Positions 5,679-13,072 of a DNA stretch of 22,931 nucleotides are shown one piece after another. Below the pieces are notes generated by a model. The model was not told where the DNA came from. It saw only the letters and a list, made by a program, of their open reading frames with translations, and did not search any database. Location: the IMG/VR virus record IMGVR_UViG_3300017751_000257, positions 1 to 22,931 of that record. One strand, written 5' to 3'. Both the position numbers and the translations under genes were made by a program. Source of the DNA: a virus. Position 1 is the first letter of the stretch; every line of letters begins with the position of its first letter.

Positions 5679-6155
5679 ATGAAAGCAAAGAAAGAGAAAG
5701 TAGATTACTATACTGAGGTTATAAATGGTATACGATACATGGAATGCAAAGTGTGTGGTCAGATGACCCAGGTTAGTGAAACAGCTACAGCAGTAACTTG
5801 TCATTTATGTGTTAGAGAGTCTTATAATAAGCAATTTCCATTTGAAATGAAAACAGGTTATAAACCTACCGGTAAGCCTAGAGGTTGGGCTTTTATGAAA
5901 GAGTTTGTTGATAAAGATGGTAATGTATATCATAGAGGTAAGGAGCAGCCTACATTGAAAGGTACCATAAAGCCTACACGTATAAAAATTAAACCACCTA
6001 AACCAAGAGTGACAAAATTAGAGAAGCAGCGAATAAGAGCTAATGCACTTGCTTCAATCCATAAGCTAAAAAAGCAATTAAAGTCAGCTAAGTACAAAAA
6101 AGATATTAAGCGAATTACCTCAGAAATAAAAAAGCAGCAAAAACTTGTAAAATAG
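5679..6155 (+). CDS. Zinc-ribbon protein with basic coiled tail
   Basis: A 158-residue protein with a C4 zinc ribbon near the N-terminus (C23-x2-C26, C41-x2-C44). A linker containing GKPRGWAFMKEFVDKDGNV (about residues 65-83) follows, then a very basic C-terminal coil (118-158). From memory, marine T4-like phages carry proteins with this order and a similar 'PRGW-F-EFVD-DGNV-GxEQP-LKGT' stretch, but the function is unknown. Zinc ribbon plus basic helix suggests binding of DNA, RNA or RNA polymerase. The ATG follows a run of alternating T/A (5661-5678) with no Shine-Dalgarno sequence. A promoter for the next operon starts in its last codon. Confidence 0.78.
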   Translation: MKAKKEKVDYYTEVINGIRYMECKVCGQMTQVSETATAVTCHLCVRESYNKQFPFEMKTGYKPTGKPRGWAFMKEFVDKDGNVYHRGKEQPTLKGTIKPTRIKIKPPKPRVTKLEKQRIRANALASIHKLKKQLKSAKYKKDIKRITSEIKKQQKLVK

Positions 6156-6186
6156 TTGTAGTATTGAAATATTTTTCTTATATTGT
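6155..6186 (+). promoter_or_regulatory. Promoter of the 6212-8853 operon
   Basis: TTG at 6156-6158, a 20-base spacer, then TATATTGT at 6179-6186. The spacing equals that of the other boxes, and the -7 is a reasonable TAnnTTTG-like variant. It begins at the last base of the zinc-ribbon gene and sits 25 bases before the first ATG of the operon. Confidence 0.5.
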
Positions 6187-6211
6187 AATAAATAATAAAA
6201 TAGGAGAAGAT

Positions 6212-6460
6212 ATGACTCATAAAGAACGATTATACAAAGCACTTAAGAGTGAGTGTGAAGCTGAAATTAATGAAGGTCTACTAACTTTAGATATGTGTTT
6301 TACTAAAGCGACAGCAATTGGTGAACATACATCTAAGCATTTTCTAGAAGAAGCAATGAAAGCTTTAGATAATGTAACGGCAGGTAGAGATAAACTTGAT
6401 ACATTAGAAACATACTATAATGATTCAACGCTATTAAATAAAGAACTTTTAAACGATTAA
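6212..6460 (+). CDS. Hypothetical small protein (82 aa)
   Basis: An 82-residue helical protein. The frame is open upstream to an ATG at 6164, but that would fall inside the promoter. The ATG at 6212 has TAGGAG (6201-6206) five bases upstream, so I choose 6212. The sequence is mixed-charge with a pattern compatible with a four-helix bundle. No motif is recognised. It is the first gene of an operon that includes cell-wall and sigma-factor genes. The next ATG follows its stop by one base. Confidence 0.72.
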   Translation: MTHKERLYKALKSECEAEINEGLLTLDMCFTKATAIGEHTSKHFLEEAMKALDNVTAGRDKLDTLETYYNDSTLLNKELLND

Positions 6461-6461
6461 C

Positions 6462-7058
6462 ATGCATACATACAATACAGACAGAGGTAAGTTATTATTT
6501 TATATTGTAGTATTTACTATTGCCAGTGTAATATTAATATATACAACACGAACTAATGAAGCTATACAAGAGTTGGAAGCTGAGAACCAAGCATTAATTA
6601 CTCATATTAAATGCTTGCAGCAGTTAGATAGTTTACATCATGAAAAAATTATATTAGAAAAAAGAATATCTGATACTATTGAAAAGCGTTCAAAGATTGT
6701 AGAAGAAGATTTAATTAATGCTATGATACAAGTTGAAAGCGAAGGTGATAGCTCAGCATATTGTGCTTCAGAGCAAGCTGTAGGTTGTTTACAGATACGT
6801 CCTATTATGTTGAGAGAGGTAAATCGTATATTAAGGATACGCGAACAGGATAAGAGATTTACATTACAAGATCGCTGGAGTCGTGGTAAGTCAGTTGAAA
6901 TGTTTTATGTTTGGAAAAACTTTCACCATAAAGATTCAAGTCCTGAAAAGATCGCGCGGAATTGGAATGGTGGTCCTAGAGGTATTAATAATCCACGTAC
7001 AGTAAGATATTGGAATAAAGTAGAAAACGAAATAGAGGAAACATATGCACTTAGATGA
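6462..7058 (+). CDS. Membrane-anchored lytic transglycosylase-like protein
   Basis: A 198-residue protein with an N-terminal membrane segment (about residues 11-28), a coiled coil (32-80) and a C-terminal SLT-type domain. The domain shows QVESEGDSSA (90-99) with likely catalytic Glu92, AVGCLQI (106-112) matching the 'GxxQ' strand of soluble lytic transglycosylases, and ARNWNGGPRG (165-174) matching the conserved N/Y-x-G loop near the C-terminus. The enzyme would cleave peptidoglycan between MurNAc and GlcNAc. The single N-terminal segment could be a signal anchor or a SAR-type release sequence. Endolysin and host-envelope remodelling are both possible. It overlaps the HD-domain gene by 14 bases. 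No Shine-Dalgarno sequence is obvious. The window shows no clear holin. Confidence 0.78.
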   Translation: MHTYNTDRGKLLFYIVVFTIASVILIYTTRTNEAIQELEAENQALITHIKCLQQLDSLHHEKIILEKRISDTIEKRSKIVEEDLINAMIQVESEGDSSAYCASEQAVGCLQIRPIMLREVNRILRIREQDKRFTLQDRWSRGKSVEMFYVWKNFHHKDSSPEKIARNWNGGPRGINNPRTVRYWNKVENEIEETYALR

Positions 7059-7809
7059 AACACAGATAGCTAGTAACTGGCAAGAGTTAATGGTAGTAAT
7101 AGATACAGAGTTTACAGGTGAACGTAAAGATAAGTTAATAGAGATGTACACATACTTTGAAGAGAGGATGATGTTAATGCCTGCATCAAGTTTTGAGCAT
7201 TACCATAATTGCTTTGCAGGTGGATATGTAGATCACGTACTCAGGGTTATTAAAATCGCAGATGCTAATCACACTATGTGGACTTCATTAGGGTCAGAGT
7301 GTAGTGGATATACACGTGAAGAATTAATATTTGCTGCTCTTAATCATGATTTAGGTAAAGTAGGTACAAAAGAACTAGAAATGTATAGACCTAATCCTTC
7401 AGACTGGCATAGAAAAAATCAAGGTAAGATATATGAAATAAATCCCGATATACCATTTATGTCTATACCAGATAGATCTCTATTATTATTACAACAGTTT
7501 GATATTAAATTTACTCAAAATGAGATGATGGGAATTAAATTACATGATGGATTATATGACGATTCTAATAAACCATACTTTATAGCGTTTAGACCTGAAT
7601 CTAGAATGAGAGTTAATCTACCTATTGTTCTCCACCATGCTGATCATATGGCATCTCAGATAGAATACGAGACGTGGAAGGGTAGTAATACTACATCGGT
7701 TAAAGAATCTAAAAAGGTAGCGCGTAAAGCTTATAACAGCAAAACGGTTAGTGGTGCTAATGATTCAGCTCAAGACTTGTTTAAAAATCTGTTTGGAGAT
7801 ACAAAGTAA
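7045..7809 (+). CDS. HD-domain phosphohydrolase
   Basis: A 254-residue HD-superfamily protein. Candidate metal ligands are H64 (GGYVDHVLRV), the H101-D102 pair in ALNHDLGKVG (98-107), H167 in IKLHDG, and H197/H198 and D200 in LHHADHMA. The order H...HD...H...D is that of metal-dependent phosphohydrolases such as dNTP or nucleotide phosphatases and (p)ppGpp or cyclic-dinucleotide hydrolases. The phage could use it to adjust nucleotide pools or to remove a host alarmone or immune signal. The substrate cannot be set from sequence. GAGGA lies 7-11 bases ahead of the ATG, inside the transglycosylase gene. Its TAA overlaps the next ATG (TAATG). Confidence 0.85.
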   Translation: MHLDETQIASNWQELMVVIDTEFTGERKDKLIEMYTYFEERMMLMPASSFEHYHNCFAGGYVDHVLRVIKIADANHTMWTSLGSECSGYTREELIFAALNHDLGKVGTKELEMYRPNPSDWHRKNQGKIYEINPDIPFMSIPDRSLLLLQQFDIKFTQNEMMGIKLHDGLYDDSNKPYFIAFRPESRMRVNLPIVLHHADHMASQIEYETWKGSNTTSVKESKKVARKAYNSKTVSGANDSAQDLFKNLFGDTK

Positions 7810-8096
7810 TGATCTGGTTTATAATTATATTAAGTTTACTTTTCATATGCGCGTGCTTTGCTTGTGCAAACTTACTTGTTAAAGTTGAAAAGTTAGATAC
7901 TGAGTTAACAGATGTATCACTAACTTTAGCAGATGTGTTAACTGCTATCGAGCAAACATACAATGATATAAAAGTTATTGATAGTAAAGGATCTTTCCAA
8001 TCTGATGATGAGGTAGGTCATGTATTTAAATCATTAAAACAAGAGATAGATATGCTTCGTAATAAGTATATTGGAGAAGAAGTAGATGGAAAGTAG
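7809..8096 (+). CDS. Membrane-anchored coiled-coil protein (95 aa)
   Basis: A 95-residue protein. Residues 2-24 are one hydrophobic segment with several cysteines (ICACFACAN), then a heptad-like acidic helix (25-60) and a second helix to the end. It would be bitopic, with N-terminal anchor and soluble C-terminal coil. No good lipobox is present. The architecture resembles i-spanins and phage membrane-effector proteins, and it sits in the same operon as a transglycosylase. No outer-membrane spanin partner is visible, so the lysis role is only suggested. GGAG precedes the ATG by about 10 bases. The end overlaps the sigma-factor gene by 11 bases. Confidence 0.7.
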   Translation: MIWFIIILSLLFICACFACANLLVKVEKLDTELTDVSLTLADVLTAIEQTYNDIKVIDSKGSFQSDDEVGHVFKSLKQEIDMLRNKYIGEEVDGK

Positions 8097-8853
8097 CCCT
8101 GTAGTATTATTTTATGAAGGTATAGAAATAAAAAAAGTAGAAGCTGCGCACAGTGCTAGTATGGAGTCTAAACCAAAGCGAGGTAGACCTAGAAAAAATA
8201 AGCTTTACTTTACCCAAGATACTGAAGATGCAATTATTGCTTACAATAGTGAAGGTAGTCATTCTCTACGTAATAAGGTATTTAATGAGTATATACACAG
8301 ACCATTATTTAAAATGGCAGAAAATTTAATACATAGATATAAGTTCTATCATTTTGATTCAGCTACTAAAGATGTACAGCATGAAGTAATAGCATTTTTA
8401 TTAGAAAAATTACCAAAATATACGCAAGATAAAGGTAAAGCATTTTCCTACTTCAGTATAGTAGCAAAAAATTATCTGATACAGAATAATTATAAACACT
8501 ATAATCGTAAGAAAGGTAAAGCACCTGTAATGGATATTGATAATCAGCGTAATGTAGTAAATGAGCTAGTACGAAATGATCATCAGACTGCAGTTCAAGA
8601 TTTTTATCGCTTATTTATAGAGCATGTAGAAGAAAATATTGATACAGTTATAAAGTATAAACGAGATATACCTATTGCATATGCAGTATTAGAAATATTT
8701 AAAAAGTGTGAGAATATAGAAACTTATAATAAGAAAGCACTTTATATAATGGTACGTGAGATGGTAAATGTAAAAACTCAATACATAACCCGGGTAGTAA
8801 ATATATTGAAACAAGAATATAAAAGGTTATGGATCATATATAAAGATATATAA
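8086..8853 (+). CDS. Late-transcription sigma factor (gp55-like) with AT-hook
   Basis: A 255-residue protein resembling the reduced sigma factors of T4-like phages (gp55 type). Residues 60-135 look like sigma region 2: LRNKVFNEYIHRPLFKMAE (61-79), then DVQHEVIAFLLEKLPKY (96-112), then FSYFSIVAKNYLIQNNYKH (120-138). The last is the aromatic/basic helix that melts and reads the -10 element. The C-terminal half is helical without an evident region 4. The N-terminal extension has KPKRGRPRKNK (29-39), an AT-hook core (RGRP) for minor-groove binding. It would redirect host RNA polymerase to late promoters; the next gene block has TATATTTAT-containing leaders. GGAG precedes the ATG. An internal ATG at 8161 would keep the hook. 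The gene ends just before an intrinsic terminator. Confidence 0.8.
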   Translation: MESSPVVLFYEGIEIKKVEAAHSASMESKPKRGRPRKNKLYFTQDTEDAIIAYNSEGSHSLRNKVFNEYIHRPLFKMAENLIHRYKFYHFDSATKDVQHEVIAFLLEKLPKYTQDKGKAFSYFSIVAKNYLIQNNYKHYNRKKGKAPVMDIDNQRNVVNELVRNDHQTAVQDFYRLFIEHVEENIDTVIKYKRDIPIAYAVLEIFKKCENIETYNKKALYIMVREMVNVKTQYITRVVNILKQEYKRLWIIYKDI

Positions 8854-8877
8854 ATATCGGAATAAGTCATATTAGAC

Positions 8878-8905
8878 GGGGCTGAGAAATCAGTCCTTTT
8901 TTTTT
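8878..8905 (+). terminator. Intrinsic terminator after the sigma-factor gene
   Basis: GGGGCTGA (8878-8885) pairs with TCAGTCCT (8890-8897) over 8 bp around a GAAA tetraloop. A run of nine T runs from 8897 to 8905. This is the clearest terminator in the window. It separates the operon at 6212-8853 from the structural block. Confidence 0.85.
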
Positions 8906-8911
8906 GTTCTT

Positions 8912-8920
8912 TATATTTAT
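8912..8920 (+). promoter_or_regulatory. Candidate late promoter element TATATTTAT
   Basis: TATATTTATAA lies right after the terminator and 25 bases before the ATG at 8937. The same core occurs at 10357-10365 and 21039-21047 ahead of other structural genes. No TTG lies 20 bases upstream, so host-type recognition is not expected. Being the first leader after a terminator makes a promoter likely here. Confidence 0.5.
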
Positions 8921-8936
8921 AAGTACGGAGAGTAGT

Positions 8937-9278
8937 ATGAGTGAGGAAAATCAAGATGAAATATTTGAGGGTAAAACTTTTGAAAGCTTGTTGAAAGATA
9001 TATACACTAATTCAACGCGTAAAGAGACTCAAATACAAATACTTATAACAGAGTTAAAGCCTATGATTAAAAATATAGGTGATGCTGTTATAATAGTACC
9101 TTTAATTAAGGATTATATGGAAATAGCTGTTAAAAATGATGAAGCATTAATTAAAATGGCAGCTATAGTTCAAAAAGCTCATCTACGTACAGGTAATAGT
9201 GAGGGTGGTTTAATGTTAACAGATGCAGAAAAAGAACAACTAATTGCAGAGGTTGGTCGCGTTGGAGTTTCAAAATAA
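8937..9278 (+). CDS. Hypothetical helical protein of the tail block (113 aa)
   Basis: A 113-residue protein from the ATG at 8937. The frame extends to 8904, but CGGAG at 8926-8930 supports 8937 and the upstream part lies in the terminator and leader. It is helical and acidic at the N-terminus, with a conserved-looking core LKPMIKNIGDAVIIVPLIKDYMEIAVK. T4-like marine phages carry a similar small protein just ahead of baseplate genes; the function is unknown and a tail or chaperone role is inferred from position. The stop overlaps the start of the gp5-like gene (TAATG). Confidence 0.72.
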   Translation: MSEENQDEIFEGKTFESLLKDIYTNSTRKETQIQILITELKPMIKNIGDAVIIVPLIKDYMEIAVKNDEALIKMAAIVQKAHLRTGNSEGGLMLTDAEKEQLIAEVGRVGVSK

Positions 9279-10348
9279 TGTCAAAGTATACAGATTCAGA
9301 AGAGTTTCCAGAGATAAGTATTGGTAAAATGACATCTACTGACAGGCAGAAGAGTTACTCTAACACTGACACAGCAATGGGTACTGTTATTGAAGTGTTA
9401 GCTGGAAATGAAGAGGATTATAGAGGTATTGGTGATATACTAGCTGATATTATGACTGATCAACATAAGCTAGAAACTACAACTGTACATCCTTTAAGTC
9501 CTCACCATTTTACAATACCACTACCTAACGAAAAAATACATTGTGTTAAAGATGGTGTAACAGGTGAATGGTATTATACCGGTATTGTTCCTAACCGAGG
9601 TATGTTAAATCATTTACCTATTTCTACTAACAGAGTATTTTCAAAAGCTGGTGGTGAAGATGATCCGATACTTTATGGAGGTGAGTATTTTAAATCATTC
9701 GCTTACGAGATACGGTCGTTAGATCTGTATGAAGGTGATGTGGTAATACAGGGTAGATTTGGTCAGAGTTTAAGATTTACAGGATCAAATTCTGCACTTA
9801 ATACACCATGGTCAAATAGCCCTGATGATGTATCGTCTCCAATAACTATTTTACGTAATGGTTACTTACCTGTTGAACATTTTGAATCTGATTATTCTGG
9901 CATATGGTTAACATCAGATCAACATATACAGATACCACTACCAGTAGATCTACCACCTGAATTGCAGCAAAGTCGAGATACATTTGATAATGGTCAAGTA
10001 ATAATTTTTGGTGATAGAATTGTTTTAGGGAGCAAGACTTCAGATATTATTTTAGCTTCTAAAGAGACAATTGCATTATGTACACCAAATTGGCAACATG
10101 ATGTAGATACTGTTTTAGATACTCTAACTGATTTAATAGGTCAAGTCAGTAGTTTGGCTACTGAAGTTAAAAATATGGCTCAAACTAATATGATTCAAAC
10201 GTTCCCTGTAACAGTATTAGGGTTACCTGGAATGTCAACTGTTAGTAATAATATTGCTGAATATGCGACCGGGTTTAGTAATACATCTTCTATAGTAACA
10301 CAAATACAACAACTTAAAACAAATATAGATGCTTTAAAGCAAAAATAG
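9278..10348 (+). CDS. Baseplate hub protein, gp5-like (no lysozyme domain)
   Basis: A 356-residue protein that resembles the gp5-like hub protein of T4-like marine phages. After an N-terminal region (1-75) comes a beta-rich OB-fold-like segment with VKDGVTGEWYYTGIV (90-104). Then YEGDVVIQGRFGQSLRF (151-167), SSPITILRNG (186-195) and GIWLTSDQHIQIPLP (208-222), which resemble hub proteins with 'QGRFGNSIR' and 'LTSxQxI'. T4 gp5 contains an embedded lysozyme and a triple-beta-helix; neither is apparent here, so wall cleavage must come from another protein. The C-terminal 90 residues look coiled. The protein should sit at the end of the tail tube around the central spike. GGAG lies 14 bases ahead of the ATG. 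Confidence 0.75.
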   Translation: MSKYTDSEEFPEISIGKMTSTDRQKSYSNTDTAMGTVIEVLAGNEEDYRGIGDILADIMTDQHKLETTTVHPLSPHHFTIPLPNEKIHCVKDGVTGEWYYTGIVPNRGMLNHLPISTNRVFSKAGGEDDPILYGGEYFKSFAYEIRSLDLYEGDVVIQGRFGQSLRFTGSNSALNTPWSNSPDDVSSPITILRNGYLPVEHFESDYSGIWLTSDQHIQIPLPVDLPPELQQSRDTFDNGQVIIFGDRIVLGSKTSDIILASKETIALCTPNWQHDVDTVLDTLTDLIGQVSSLATEVKNMAQTNMIQTFPVTVLGLPGMSTVSNNIAEYATGFSNTSSIVTQIQQLKTNIDALKQK

Positions 10349-10349
10349 C

Positions 10350-10373
10350 ATAACTGTATATTTATTATATATA
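10350..10373 (+). promoter_or_regulatory. Late-type leader element ATAACTGTATATTTATTATATATA
   Basis: The 24-base stretch matches 21032-21055 at 23 positions; the single difference is T/A in the middle. Both copies lie in short gaps ahead of structural genes, followed by GGAGAATAAA and an ATG. No TTG lies 20 bases upstream of this copy. A candidate site for the phage sigma factor. Confidence 0.55.
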
Positions 10374-10396
10374 CCAGAAATACGGAGAATAAAAAT

Positions 10397-10774
10397 ATGA
10401 ACACAACTAAGCTGGCAAAGGTGATTAGAAAAATTGTACGTGAAGAAGTGCAAAAAGAAGTGCGCAGTATATTAACAGAACAAAATTCTAAAAATATACA
10501 AAGAGAGTCACAATCAGCTAAACCAAAATCTAACAAACCAATGTCATTAACAGAAGCATTATCTGAAACCGAAACAGAAAATTATAGAACTGTACAGTCG
10601 TTTGATGCATCTGACGCAAGAGCAGGTTTTGCATCAATGCAAGCTGGAATACACAAGCCTAACGCGTTTGAAGGACATAGTGGGAGGGTTGTAGATGCTT
10701 CTAAAGTAGATCCTTCAGTAACAAAAGCATTAACACGAGATTACAGTGATTTAGTAAAACGATTTAAGAAATAA
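10397..10774 (+). CDS. Hypothetical tail-block protein (125 aa)
   Basis: A 125-residue basic protein. The N-terminus (MNTTKLAKVIRKIVREEVQK) forms an amphipathic, probably coiled helix, the middle is Ser/Thr/Gln/Lys-rich and likely disordered, and the C-terminus reads SVTKALTRDYSDLVKRFKK. The position between the hub gene and gp25 suggests a minor baseplate component or assembly factor. Marine T4-like phages encode small proteins with a similar N-terminal helix; no function is known to me. TACGGAGAAT precedes the ATG by 9-10 bases and the late leader lies at 10350-10373. Confidence 0.72.
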   Translation: MNTTKLAKVIRKIVREEVQKEVRSILTEQNSKNIQRESQSAKPKSNKPMSLTEALSETETENYRTVQSFDASDARAGFASMQAGIHKPNAFEGHSGRVVDASKVDPSVTKALTRDYSDLVKRFKK

Positions 10775-10776
10775 AA

Positions 10777-11187
10777 ATGGCAAAACTTGTACCTAAAATA
10801 TACCCTAATGACTACAATGAAAACGTACCTGTAGGTATTGGGTTTCCTTTAGTGATAGGTTCGCCTAATGAAAATTTTACTACAGCTACACAAATACATG
10901 ATAACTTACGTAATTTAATATTAACTATGAAAGGTGAGCGTCCAATGCACCCTACATACGGGAGTGATTTATTCTTTCTTTTATTTGAACCAATAAATGA
11001 AGATGACTTGACACAAGCTGCTAAACAGACTATAGAAGCAGCAGTTCAGCAATGGATGCCATTTGTAAATATACAGGTAGTAACTGTAACTGAAGATCAA
11101 GATAATAGTAAGATAACCGTAGAGGTAGATTATGATGTAGATGGATGGCCTTCACCTGCAATTTTAAATTTAACAGTGGAAAAATAA
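10777..11187 (+). CDS. 25: Baseplate wedge protein gp25 (lysozyme-like fold)
   Basis: A 136-residue protein of the gp25/W family, close to T4 gp25 (132 residues). The signature is GERPMHPTYGSDLFFLLFEP (53-72), preceded by TATQIHDNLRNLILTMKGE and followed by a helix (NEDDLTQAAKQTIEAAVQQW) and strands to the C-terminus. In T4 and in contractile injection machines, gp25 sits at the inner baseplate and templates sheath assembly, binding the gp6 core. The next gene is the gp6 homologue, and its ATG overlaps this gene's TAA. No strong Shine-Dalgarno sequence is present; coupling from the preceding gene (2-base gap) is likely. Confidence 0.9.
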   Translation: MAKLVPKIYPNDYNENVPVGIGFPLVIGSPNENFTTATQIHDNLRNLILTMKGERPMHPTYGSDLFFLLFEPINEDDLTQAAKQTIEAAVQQWMPFVNIQVVTVTEDQDNSKITVEVDYDVDGWPSPAILNLTVEK

Positions 11188-13064
11188 TGGCATATAAGAC
11201 AACAAATAACGTACGAGATATAAGATACACTCACAAAGATTTTTCTGGTTTTAAGAACAACTTGGTAGAATTTGCTAAAACTTATTTTCCTTCAACTGTA
11301 AAGGATTTTTCTGAATCATCTCCTTCAACAATGTTTATAGAGATGGCAGCATATGTTGGTGATGTATTATCATACTATACAGATTATGCTATGAAAGAAA
11401 CAATGCTGTTGAAAGCATCGGAAAAGAAAAACATATACTCAATAGCTCAAGCGTTTGGATATAAACCTAAGGTAGCATCTCCAGCAACAGTTAAATTGGA
11501 TGTTCAATGTCTTGTACCTGCTATAGGTACGGGAGATAATATAAAGCCAGATTTTGATTATACACCTGTAATAAGTAAGGGTATGACAGTTTCATCTGCA
11601 AATGGTACAAAGTATCATACCAATGAGGTTGTTAATTTTGGTTTTTCTAGTTCAGCTGATCCTACTAATATTGCAGTGTACTCGTCAAACACATCTACAG
11701 GAAGACCTGAGTTTTATGTATTTACTAAACACGTAAATGCTTTGAGTGGTGATAGAAGGATAACTACTATATCTGTTGGAGCCGCTCAAGAGTATCCATC
11801 ATTTATTATAAATGCGGATAGAGTACAAAGTATAGAGTCTATTACTGATTCTGATGGAAATTCATGGACTGAAGTTCCATTTTTAGCTCAATCAACAGTA
11901 TTTGATGAATCAGTTAATGATATAGCTAATGATCCAACACGTGCTGCTGGTGTAAAAGATTCGCCATATATACTGCGATTAAAAACAGTTAAAAGACGTT
12001 TTATAACAAGAGTTACACCTGATGATAGAATACAATTAAGATTCGGTTCAGGTGTCTCTGCTAATCAAGATGAAACCATAGTTCCGAATCCAGAAAATGT
12101 AGGTTCTAATTTACCTGGAGGTGTAAATAATTTAGATCAATCGTTTGATCCATCTAACTTTTTATACACAGGTACATATGGTCAAGCTCCAGCTAATACA
12201 ACATTAACAGTAACATATGTTGGAGGGTATGGATTAACAGCTAATGTGCCTACCAATGCTATAAACACAGTAGTAAGTAAAGATGTAGTATTTGATCGTA
12301 CAAAGACATTAATTAGTGGTACTCGTACAACAGTATTAAATTCTATTGCGGTTACAAATCCAGAGCCTGCAACAGGAGGTGGTACTGCAGAAGATTTAGA
12401 GAGTGTACGACAGAATGCACTCGGATTTTATTCTACTCAAAATAGAATGGTAACTCGTGAAGATTATGTGATAAGAGCTCTAAGTATGCCATCACGATTT
12501 GGTACTATTCAAAAAGCTTTTGTAGCATCTGATGAACAAATGTCATCGGCTGAAGTCTCTGTATCTAATCCTCTTGCTGTTAATATGTATATACTTGGGT
12601 ATAATAGCAACAGACAGTTAACAACATTACCAACTGCTGCAAAAGAAAATTTAAGAACATATTTATCACAGTATAGGATGATAACAGATGCAATAAATAT
12701 TAAAGATGGATACATTGTTAATATAGGTATTGATTTTGAGATTACAGTCCTTCCAGGGCATAATTCGAACGCGGTATTATTACGATGTATAGATTCACTA
12801 TCTGAAAAATATAATATAGATAATTTAAGTTTCTCTAGTGCTTTATATATGAAAGATATATATTTATGTATAGCAAATATTGAAGGAGTACAATCGGTAA
12901 CTGACGTAAGTATAACTAATTTAGTTGGAGGAGATTACTCTGAGCATAGATATAATATTGAAGATGCAACATATAAAGATGTTATATATCCATCTTTAGA
13001 CCCTTCAGTATTTGAAATTAAATTCCCTACCAGAGATATTAAAGGTAAAGTAACAACGTACTAG
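11187..13064 (+). CDS. 6: Baseplate wedge protein gp6 (baseplate J-like)
   Basis: A 625-residue protein from the ATG at 11187, which overlaps the gp25 stop (TAATG). An upstream in-frame ATG at 11145 lies inside gp25 and is unlikely. The sequence matches the gp6/baseplate-J pattern: N-terminal SESSPSTMFIEMAAYVGD, a beta-rich centre, GTAEDLESVRQNALGFYSTQ near residues 400-420, VTREDYVIRALSMP just after, and a C-terminal segment with DIYLCIANIEGVQSVTDVSI. In T4, gp6 (660 residues) dimerises into the iris ring that joins wedges around the hub. gp25 upstream gives strong context. Confidence 0.88.
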   Translation: MAYKTTNNVRDIRYTHKDFSGFKNNLVEFAKTYFPSTVKDFSESSPSTMFIEMAAYVGDVLSYYTDYAMKETMLLKASEKKNIYSIAQAFGYKPKVASPATVKLDVQCLVPAIGTGDNIKPDFDYTPVISKGMTVSSANGTKYHTNEVVNFGFSSSADPTNIAVYSSNTSTGRPEFYVFTKHVNALSGDRRITTISVGAAQEYPSFIINADRVQSIESITDSDGNSWTEVPFLAQSTVFDESVNDIANDPTRAAGVKDSPYILRLKTVKRRFITRVTPDDRIQLRFGSGVSANQDETIVPNPENVGSNLPGGVNNLDQSFDPSNFLYTGTYGQAPANTTLTVTYVGGYGLTANVPTNAINTVVSKDVVFDRTKTLISGTRTTVLNSIAVTNPEPATGGGTAEDLESVRQNALGFYSTQNRMVTREDYVIRALSMPSRFGTIQKAFVASDEQMSSAEVSVSNPLAVNMYILGYNSNRQLTTLPTAAKENLRTYLSQYRMITDAINIKDGYIVNIGIDFEITVLPGHNSNAVLLRCIDSLSEKYNIDNLSFSSALYMKDIYLCIANIEGVQSVTDVSITNLVGGDYSEHRYNIEDATYKDVIYPSLDPSVFEIKFPTRDIKGKVTTY

Positions 13065-13072
13065 GAGTAATT

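Noticed and set aside
11145-11186. Upstream start for gp6
   Set aside because: It would put 14 residues of gp6 inside the gp25 C-terminus. The ATG at 11187 overlaps the gp25 stop in the manner seen at other junctions, and matches the expected N-terminus.
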